A DNA stretch of 17,611 nt from an uncultured Pseudomonadota bacterium (GTDB taxonomy: Bacteria; Desulfobacterota_B; Binatia; UBA9968): positions 1 through 17,611 of the forward strand of contig CAMLCX010000037.1 in the NCBI GenBank assembly GCA_946478635.1. Reading direction: 5' to 3'. Position 1 is the first letter of the stretch. The number at the start of each line of letters is the position of its first letter. The position numbers and the translations under genes are program-made. The notes beneath the pieces are model-generated. The model did no database searches. It was not told where the DNA came from and was given only the letters and a program-made list of their open reading frames with translations. This document shows positions 13,132 through 17,611 of this stretch, in pieces.

Positions 13132-13644
13132 CTTGGGCGGAGCGGGGATGATGTTGCCGCACTCTTTGCACGTGCGGAGCTTCTCGTCGCTGGAAAATTT
13201 CTCGTAAACCTGTCCCACAGGATCGGCGCGGTAGTCGCCGACCTCGACGGAAGCTTCGTAGACTTTCTCACCGCACGTATTGCAAAACCATTTGAATTGG
13301 TCGATTTCACCGCCTCGCCGCTTGCGCTCGAAGACGATGAACCAGGAATCAGGTTCAAGCCGCGGCGAGTGGGGCACGCCAGCGGGGCAGAGCAGTATCT
13401 GGCCGGCTTTTATGTCCGCTGTCTCTTCTTTGCCGTCGGGCGTTCGGTAGACCAGATGCTGCACGCCGGTCAGTTGCAATGTCACTTCGTCGGCCGGATC
13501 GATATGAAAATCCCAACGCTCCTTGCGGCCGCTGCTCAAGAAGGCGATGGATTCCGAGTCCTGCCAAATCACGCGGCGGCTTTTGCCTTCTGCTTTAACC
13601 TCTTCGATAATGCCTGTGAGATCCATAGGAATAAGCTTTTCCAT
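13129..13644 (-). CDS. haaO: 3-hydroxyanthranilate 3,4-dioxygenase
   Basis: 171 residues, the length of bacterial HaaO/NbaC enzymes, which open the ring of 3-hydroxyanthranilate to 2-amino-3-carboxymuconate semialdehyde using Fe(II). The cupin Fe site is present as H47, E53 (DFHIDPADEV) and H92 (GVPHSPR). Likely substrate contacts are R43, R95 and E106 (FIVFERKR). The C-terminal rubredoxin-like second metal site is complete: C121-N-T-C124 and C159-K-E-C162. The Shine-Dalgarno sequence GGGGGAG before the ATG adjoins a CCCCGCGGGG palindrome. None of the other kynurenine or NAD-synthesis genes is adjacent, so the physiological role is open. The amidohydrolase at 835-1989 belongs to the same superfamily as the next enzyme, ACMS decarboxylase, but is 11 kb away. 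Confidence 0.83.
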   Translation of the reverse strand: MEKLIPMDLTGIIEEVKAEGKSRRVIWQDSESIAFLSSGRKERWDFHIDPADEVTLQLTGVQHLVYRTPDGKEETADIKAGQILLCPAGVPHSPRLEPDSWFIVFERKRRGGEIDQFKWFCNTCGEKVYEASVEVGDYRADPVGQVYEKFSSDEKLRTCKECGNIIPAPPK

Positions 13645-13799
13645 GACTCCCCCCGCGGGGAACTATAGCGCTTTCGAAACTGTAACGGCAACCATTTGAA
13701 GCATCGGCGGTAATCCTCGTTGTGGTAGGGAGCGATTAGTTGCTCGCCCAACATTAGCCCCTTGACCAATACTCGGTACTCCTGGCTTAATCGGACTCA

Positions 13800-14084
13800 A
13801 TATCGATCAGGTTTGAATGGGATCCTCGGAAGGCCCGGCAAAATCTGCGGAAGCACGGGATCGATTTCACTGAGGCTTCCACAGTTTTTGCTGACACATT
13901 TCTCGATCACAATCCCTGATCCCGACCACTCTGTGGGCGAGGAACGATGGGTGACCATTGGGCTCTCGACTCGCCGGCGACTGCTCGTCGGGTACATACA
14001 GATGAAGGGGAAACGAGCCGTCTAATCAATGCGAGGCAGGCCGACCCTCAGGAACGGAGGAAATATGAAGAAGGCAACACGTAA
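13800..14084 (+). pseudogene. brnT: BrnT-type toxin, broken by two frameshifts
   Basis: Reading across three segments restores a BrnT-like ribonuclease toxin. Frame 1, 13800-13916, gives SIRFEWDPRKARQNLRKHG followed by IDFTEASTVFAD and then a TGA. A second frame from about 13912 gives DPDHSVGEERWVTIGLSTRR followed by RLLV. From about 13992 the first frame resumes with VHTDEGETSRLINARQAD then PQERRKYEEGNT and a stop at 14084. The order FEWD-KARxNxxKHG, VFxD, DHSxGEER, GLS, RLI-AR, ERxxYE matches the family. The position where an ATG start is expected reads ATA (13800), so the start codon may also be lost. The end overlaps the antitoxin start by 20 bases, as in intact modules. A possible promoter (TTGACC at 13762, CTTAAT at 13786) lies upstream. 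Confidence 0.75.
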
Positions 14085-14364
14085 AGATAATGAAATGCGC
14101 GAACATTATGACTTCACTGGAGGTGTACGCGGTAAGTATGCTCATCGATATGCTGGAGGAAGCAATGTGGTGGTGCTCGACCCTGACGTGGCGCGCCTTT
14201 TTCCAAATCGTGAGGCGGTCAACGATACCCTACGGGCGGTTGCGCAAATTGTTCAGATGCAGAGGCGAAGGCGCGGCGGGGCTAAAAAAACGGTTCCACC
14301 AAGCCGCGGTTCAGTCGCGAGTCGTAACGGGATTGGGAGAACGCGCTCTGGCCGCGGCGGGTGA
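14065..14364 (+). CDS. BrnA/CopG-type antitoxin partner of the BrnT remnant
   Basis: 99 residues starting at the ATG at 14065, with GGAGG 4 to 5 bases upstream inside the end of the toxin remnant. The core MREHYDFTGGVRGKYAHRYA followed by GGSNVVVLDPDVARLFPNRE and AVNDTLRAVAQI is the pattern of CopG-like antitoxins encoded next to BrnT-type toxins: a DNA-binding strand followed by two helices. The C-terminal 35 residues are Arg/Gly/Ser-rich and may be a non-homologous extension. In intact systems this protein binds the toxin and represses the operon. Here its partner is broken, so it can act only alone or against a related toxin elsewhere. Confidence 0.8.
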   Translation: MKKATRKDNEMREHYDFTGGVRGKYAHRYAGGSNVVVLDPDVARLFPNREAVNDTLRAVAQIVQMQRRRRGGAKKTVPPSRGSVASRNGIGRTRSGRGG

Positions 14365-14396
14365 CCAGCGACGTCCGTGATTTTTGCGAGGGTTTC

Positions 14397-14626
14397 ATGA
14401 TCAAGGAACACGACAGGATCGCCCTGAAAACAAACATTCCCGCGGTAAAATTAAAAGCCGGCGATGTCGGAACCGTGATCCACGTCCATAGAAAGGCGCA
14501 GCTTTTGAAGTTGAGTTTTTGACCCTGCACGGCGAAACGGTCGCCATCGCCACTTTGGATGCATCTCAGGTTCGTCCAATTCAGAAGAAAGAAATTGCTC
14601 ACGCGCGTTTGCTGAAAGCGTCATGA
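14397..14626 (+). pseudogene. DUF4926-type small protein with one frameshift
   Basis: The first frame from the ATG at 14397 (GAGGG upstream) gives MIKEHDRIALKTNIPAVKLK then AGDVGTVIHVH and drifts to a stop at 14520-14522. The next frame continues from about 14495 as KGAAFEVEFLTLHGETVAIA then TLDASQVRPIQKKEIAHARL and stops at 14626. Together they make one small beta-barrel-like protein of the DUF4926 type (D-V-GTVVHV, YEVEF, ALxxxQV), often found with toxin-antitoxin genes. One missing base near 14490 explains the break. Either a real loss or a sequencing error. Confidence 0.65.
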
Positions 14627-14670
14627 CGCGAAACTCCGGCTTTCCAGTCGTTCGCCGCCGCTTCCACACC

Positions 14671-14695
14671 GACGCGCGCGAAAAGCGTGCGCGTC
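14671..14695. terminator. GC-rich hairpin after the toxin-antitoxin island
   Basis: GACGCGCGCG (14671-14680) and CGTGCGCGTC (14686-14695) pair over ten positions, one of them a G-U wobble, around the loop AAAAG. It lies 45 bases after the DUF4926-type remnant and about 95 before the isochorismatase-family gene. No T-tract follows, so a terminator role is tentative. Confidence 0.4.
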
Positions 14696-14788
14696 AGTGA
14701 AGCGGAAAGTTCGCCTATCTTCACGCGATATTGACGATTCAAGCACTGCGGTGATAAACCTTCAGTCAATTCATTTCGGAGGTGCTGC

Positions 14789-15580
14789 ATGGCTGAACGG
14801 GTTTGGGAAAAATTTCTAACGGATCAAGATAAAGCCACGTTGGTCGGCAAGGCGGAGCGGAAGATCGGGTTCGGTGAGCGGCCGGCTTTGTTGTTGATCG
14901 ATTTATATCGCTGGGTGTTCGGCGACAAGCCGGAAGCTGTGACGGAGGCCATAAAAACCTGGCCGGGAAGTTGTGGGTTGGCCGGTTGGAACGCATTGCC
15001 GCATATCCAAAAACTTCTCGCCAAGGCGCGCGAGGTCGGTATTCCCATCATCCATGTTACCGGTATGGATGGAGTTGCAGTGGAGCCCTGGGCTTTTCGC
15101 CGCGATACCAAGAAGCGCGCGACCATGAGCGCCGAAGAGCTTGATCGTTTTCGCCGCCGTTACGACATCGTCGATCAGGTGAAGCCGATTCCCGGCGAAA
15201 CCGTTTTTAAGAAAGTGTCGCCAAGCGCTTTCTGGGGCACGCCGCTGGTCGGCCATCTGAATTTCCTCGGCGTCGATACGATCATTACCTGCGGCGAGAG
15301 CACGAGCGGTTGCGTGCGCGCCAGCGTGGTCGACGGCACGACGAATCGCTTGCGTATGGTCGTCGCCGAAGAGTGCGTGTTCGACCGGCATGAAGCGTGT
15401 CACGCCATCAATCTTTTCGACATGAACCAGAAGTACGCCGACGTTTTACCGTTGGACGACATTATCAAATATCTCGACGCCTGGCGCGCCGAAAAGGCGG
15501 GGCAGGTGGGTTACGCCAACAACAGCATAGAGTATTTGAAAGATCTCGGCATCGGCGAGGAGTACAAAGGACTGAGATAA
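14789..15580 (+). CDS. Isochorismatase-family cysteine hydrolase (N-carbamoylsarcosine amidase-like)
   Basis: 263 residues. The Asp-Lys-Cys catalytic triad of the family is present: D38 (ALLLIDLYRWVF), K142 (VFKKVSPSAFWGT) and C175 (TCGESTSGCVRASVVDG). The cis-peptide-type region before the Cys is conserved. The length and the long N-terminal helix resemble N-carbamoylsarcosine amidase and maleamate amidohydrolase more than the short isochorismatases, so an amide or carbamoyl substrate is likely. GGAGG lies 7 bases before the ATG. A TTGACG box near 14730 could be part of its promoter. It is convergent with the MFS gene, with a hairpin repeat between. Its substrate is not readable. Confidence 0.87.
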   Translation: MAERVWEKFLTDQDKATLVGKAERKIGFGERPALLLIDLYRWVFGDKPEAVTEAIKTWPGSCGLAGWNALPHIQKLLAKAREVGIPIIHVTGMDGVAVEPWAFRRDTKKRATMSAEELDRFRRRYDIVDQVKPIPGETVFKKVSPSAFWGTPLVGHLNFLGVDTIITCGESTSGCVRASVVDGTTNRLRMVVAEECVFDRHEACHAINLFDMNQKYADVLPLDDIIKYLDAWRAEKAGQVGYANNSIEYLKDLGIGEEYKGLR

Positions 15581-15594
15581 TTAGACCACGCGAA

Positions 15595-15671
15595 TTGGAG
15601 TGTTGGAGTAGTGGAGTGTTGGGGAAATTGCTAACCCATCGCTCCATCACTCCGTTACTCCATCATTCCAA
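15595..15671. repeat. Intergenic hairpin made of 8-bp TGGAGTNN units (copy 2)
   Basis: The left arm reads TGGAGTGT, TGGAGTAG, TGGAGTGT, TGG. The right arm in reverse complement reads TGGAATGA, TGGAGTAA, CGGAGTGA, TGGAGCGA, TGG. The 8-base unit and overall design match the copy at 2024-2101, but the arms have diverged. It lies between convergent genes and ends one base before the stop codon of the MFS gene, so it could serve both transcripts as a 3' structure. Confidence 0.8.
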
Positions 15672-16847
15672 TCACTGAGCTTGGTCCGATTGTCGTTTCA
15701 GGCCGATCCAGGTTATTACCAGAACCACTCCAGAGATAAGCGCCATGGTCTGAAATCCTCCCTCGTATCCCATACTCTCGATCAGCGCGCCGCATACCAA
15801 GGGTCCGATTGCCTGACCCAAGGAGGTGGAGGCGCGCGAGATGCCGAGCGCGAGTTCCTTGGCGCCGCGGTTCGCCGATTGTAGCGCGAAGGTGGTGGCG
15901 CCGACGTTGGTGAAGCCAAAGCCCATGGTCGTGATCGCAAGTGGGATGAGCAGGGTCAAAAAACGTGCGCCGTGAACTTGGATCAAAAGCATCGGGATGC
16001 CGACCGCAACACCGAGCAGGATGACCCACGCGGGTCTTATCCGATCGCACAGCCAACCGCCCGTGTAGCGCCCAAACGTATCGCTCAGCCGCGATAACGA
16101 CACCATGGTACCCACCGTCTCCAAACTGATGCCGCGGAGATTCACAGCCAGGAAAGGGAATGCAACTCGGGTGACGCCGACCAGGAACAAAAAAGATTGA
16201 CAGATGGCGAGACATGACGCGAGAAAAGGCAGCCTGCGCAAGAGCTTGCCCCCCTCGTGCCAGAGGTTGGGCGCCTCGCTGGCGGTCACGCGCTTGTATC
16301 GATGCGCGCCGGCTAAAAAGATCAGGATCATGCCGATGAACTGCGGCGTGGCGTAGAGAAAGAACAGTCCATCGGGTCCGAGCCACTTGCCGACAAAACC
16401 TCCGAGCAGAGGTCCGAGGGTAAATCCGATGCCCAGGGCCGACGCCATCTGGCCCTGCACGCGCCCTTGCCGTCCGGGCTCCGACTGATCGAAGCCGATC
16501 TTTCTAAGTGATAAGGCAAACATCGCTTCGGTCAAGCCGAAGACGACCCAGACCGCCGTAAAAACCGGCATGCTACCGATGAAGAAATAGCCGATGACGC
16601 TGGTCGCAAGGCCGAGAATCATGGCGAGAATCAGCAGCGGTCCGGGACTCACGTAAGTCGCGACGACGCCGGACAAAACATCGGAACAAACTCGCCCGAC
16701 GCCATTGGCAACGAGCGGGATGCCCGCCAACGCAACCGAATAGCCGTGCTCTTTCATAAAGAACGGCGCCAGCATCGCCGCGCCGGATGAACCGGCGGTT
16801 TGAAAAACAGCCGCGGAAACGTACAAACTCAGAGGAGAAAACTTCAT
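15672..16847 (-). CDS. Major facilitator superfamily transporter
   Basis: 391 residues with about 12 hydrophobic segments, the standard MFS layout. The loop after the second segment of the N-half (LVANGVGRVCSDVLSGVVAT) and its counterpart in the C-half (SLSRLSDTFGRYTGGWLCDR) fit the MFS G-x-x-x-D-R/K-type motif A. A GFTLGPLLGGFVGKWLG stretch matches the motif after segment 5. It is a secondary carrier in the inner membrane, probably proton-driven; the substrate is unknown. No Shine-Dalgarno sequence precedes the ATG at 16847. A perfect extended -10 box lies so close that the mRNA should begin at or next to the AUG (separate entry). Confidence 0.88.
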   Translation of the reverse strand: MKFSPLSLYVSAAVFQTAGSSGAAMLAPFFMKEHGYSVALAGIPLVANGVGRVCSDVLSGVVATYVSPGPLLILAMILGLATSVIGYFFIGSMPVFTAVWVVFGLTEAMFALSLRKIGFDQSEPGRQGRVQGQMASALGIGFTLGPLLGGFVGKWLGPDGLFFLYATPQFIGMILIFLAGAHRYKRVTASEAPNLWHEGGKLLRRLPFLASCLAICQSFLFLVGVTRVAFPFLAVNLRGISLETVGTMVSLSRLSDTFGRYTGGWLCDRIRPAWVILLGVAVGIPMLLIQVHGARFLTLLIPLAITTMGFGFTNVGATTFALQSANRGAKELALGISRASTSLGQAIGPLVCGALIESMGYEGGFQTMALISGVVLVITWIGLKRQSDQAQ

Positions 16848-16855
16848 GGCGCCGG

Positions 16856-16864
16856 ATTATAGCA
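16856..16864 (-). promoter_or_regulatory. Extended -10 promoter for a leaderless MFS transcript
   Basis: On the minus strand the sequence is TGCTATAAT (16864-16856), a perfect extended -10 element. The predicted start of transcription is about 16849, two bases before the ATG at 16847. There is no good -35 box, as is usual for extended -10 promoters. Confidence 0.55.
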
Positions 16865-16909
16865 ATTGATTCATCGCCGGCCTATCCTTGCGGCGCACTA
16901 TTTTCGCTG

Positions 16910-16938
16910 TGGACAGCGCAATTCGAGCTTGATAGAAA
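16910..16938 (+). promoter_or_regulatory. Promoter candidate for the rhodanese gene
   Basis: TGGACA (16910-16915, 5 of 6) and TAGAAA (16933-16938, 4 of 6) are 17 bases apart. Transcription would start near 16945, just before the Shine-Dalgarno sequence GAAGGAG. Confidence 0.5.
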
Positions 16939-16964
16939 AACAGCTGAAACGAAGGAGTCGCAGT

Positions 16965-17282
16965 ATGGAGATCCCGCAAATTCAAATTCACGCCGCCAAA
17001 GAGAAATTGGATCAGAAAGAATCTCTGTTCGTCGATATTCGCGATCCCGGCTCCTACGCGCAAGCGCACATTCCCGGCGCGATTCACTTGAACGACGGCA
17101 ACATCCAGGAGTTCGTCCAGAACACCGACAAGGAAAAAGACATCGTGGTTTATTGCTACCACGGCAACAGCAGCCTCGGCGCTACAGGTTTCTTGATCGA
17201 GAATGGATTTAAAAGTGTTGCCAGTATGAGCGGCGGCTTCGAAGGGTGGCGGCAGGCGTACGAGTTTGAAAGGCAGGATTAG
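16965..17282 (+). CDS. glpE: GlpE-type thiosulfate sulfurtransferase (single-domain rhodanese)
   Basis: 105 residues starting at 16965 (MEIPQIQIHAAKEKL), with GAAGGAG about 8 bases upstream. The active-site loop CYHGNSS is the GlpE signature, in which Cys carries the persulfide sulfur. Flanking strands VDIRDPGSYAQAHIPGAIHL and MSGGFEGWRQAY match GlpE throughout. The enzyme moves sulfur from thiosulfate to cyanide or a thiol such as thioredoxin in the cytoplasm. No glycerol-phosphate genes are nearby, so the gene name reflects sequence class only. It diverges from the MFS gene. Confidence 0.87.
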   Translation: MEIPQIQIHAAKEKLDQKESLFVDIRDPGSYAQAHIPGAIHLNDGNIQEFVQNTDKEKDIVVYCYHGNSSLGATGFLIENGFKSVASMSGGFEGWRQAYEFERQD

Positions 17283-17288
17283 TCTAAC

Positions 17289-17347
17289 GTCCAGGGTCTG
17301 GAGTCTCGATTTTTGAAATTCAACGCTAGACTCTAGACGCGAGACTC
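17289..17347. repeat. Intergenic palindromic repeat, GAGTCTCG family (copy 2)
   Basis: GAGTCTCG (17301-17308) and CGAGACTC (17340-17347) are perfect reverse complements. The left flank GTCCAGGGTCTG and the right flank GACGCGAGACTC match the copy at 768-829 in the same orientation, while the loops differ. It sits between the rhodanese stop and the start of the NHL-type gene. Confidence 0.7.
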
Positions 17348-17375
17348 AAAACCGAATCGACCGAAGGGAGATTTT

Positions 17376-17611
17376 ATGAGTGTAGTGGTAGGCAGCGGTG
17401 ATTACCGTTACGAAGTGATCGAAGGCTGGGGCCGGTTGCCCGGCGACTGGAGCTTTCACGAAGTTGCCGCCGTCGCGGTCGATCAAAAAGATCAGGTTTA
17501 TTGCTTCACGCGCGGCAAACATCCGGTGATCGTTTTTGATCGCGACGGCAACTTTCTGCGCTCCTGGGGCGACGGCGTTTTCAAGCGCGCGCACGGCGCG
17601 ACCATCGGGCC
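17376..17611 (+). CDS. NHL-repeat beta-propeller protein, amidating-lyase-like (5' part only)
   Basis: 78 codons are visible from the ATG at 17376 (AAGGGAG upstream) to the window edge. YEVIEGWGRLP is followed by an NHL-type blade: VAAVAVDQKDQVYCFTRG and VIVFDRDGNFLRSWGDG. This start is typical of the NHL-repeat proteins annotated as peptidyl-alpha-hydroxyglycine alpha-amidating lyase-like, common in uncultivated soil bacteria. There is no signal peptide. Most blades and any catalytic residues lie outside the window. Confidence 0.8.
   Translation, partial: MSVVVGSGDYRYEVIEGWGRLPGDWSFHEVAAVAVDQKDQVYCFTRGKHPVIVFDRDGNFLRSWGDGVFKRAHGATIG

Noticed and set aside
835..13644. A kynurenine-type pathway joining the haaO gene and the amidohydrolase
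   Set aside because: They lie about 11 kb apart in separate transcription units, and the amidohydrolase cannot be assigned to ACMS decarboxylase by its visible residues.
13762..14025. An intact 87-codon gene before the antitoxin
   Set aside because: Only its second half matches BrnT; the matching first half and last part are in another frame, so it is a fragment of the broken toxin, not a gene.
1..17611. CRISPR array, phage genes, tRNA or rRNA genes
   Set aside because: No regularly spaced direct repeats, no structural phage proteins and no recognisable tRNA or rRNA sequence were seen; the only mobile element is the RAYT-REP unit.

Overview
The window is a stretch of bacterial chromosome with moderately high GC and ordinary bacterial gene density. 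Most genes have a clear Shine-Dalgarno sequence (GGAGG type). The gene mix is gentisate-dioxygenase-like cupins, an amidohydrolase-2 protein, a 4,5-dihydroxyphthalate-decarboxylase-like protein, an isochorismatase-fold hydrolase, orphan substrate-binding and MFS transport genes and an NHL-repeat protein. With the many palindromic intergenic repeats, this resembles uncultivated soil or sediment lineages such as Binatota (Desulfobacterota_B), Tectomicrobia or Rokubacteria. That placement is inference; the window holds no rRNA, tRNA or phylogenetic marker.

Layout. (1) 1-3171, minus strand: a probable three-gene operon, cupin (2110-3171) > amidohydrolase (835-1989) > second cupin (1-754, running off the window), with a palindromic repeat in each of the two gaps. 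It diverges from a 4,5-dihydroxyphthalate-decarboxylase-like gene at 3327-4277. Together these look like an aromatic-acid catabolic locus. (2) 4324-4985: a REP-associated transposase (RAYT) gene bracketed by inverted REP palindromes, with a third REP inside the reading frame. (3) 5040-6086: an exported iron-type substrate-binding protein with no permease beside it. (4) 6119-7881, minus: a cNMP-binding protein and a PqqD-like/M50 membrane protein whose HExxH motif reads HVLVH, so it is probably a pseudoprotease. (5) 8035-9099, minus: an acyl-CoA-type fatty acid desaturase whose ribosome binding site and start codon both lie in a strong 14-bp hairpin. It diverges from a two-ACT-domain protein at 9220-9648. 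(6) 9878-13644, minus: a VOC protein, a Tat-exported aldo/keto reductase, a TPM-domain membrane protein translationally coupled to a ferritin-like protein, and a 3-hydroxyanthranilate 3,4-dioxygenase. (7) 13800-14626: a decaying toxin-antitoxin island, with a brnT toxin broken by two frameshifts, an intact-looking BrnA/CopG-type antitoxin and a frameshifted DUF4926-type gene. (8) 14789 to the end: an isochorismatase-family hydrolase, an MFS transporter that is probably transcribed leaderless, a GlpE-type rhodanese and the start of an NHL-repeat protein.

The main unexplained signals are the translation-blocking hairpin on the desaturase, the REP sequence translated within its own RAYT, the protease-dead M50 protein paired with a cNMP sensor, the broken toxin beside an intact antitoxin, and two further families of intergenic hairpins. 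One of those families is built from 8-bp TGGAGTNN units; the other has GAGTCTCG arms.
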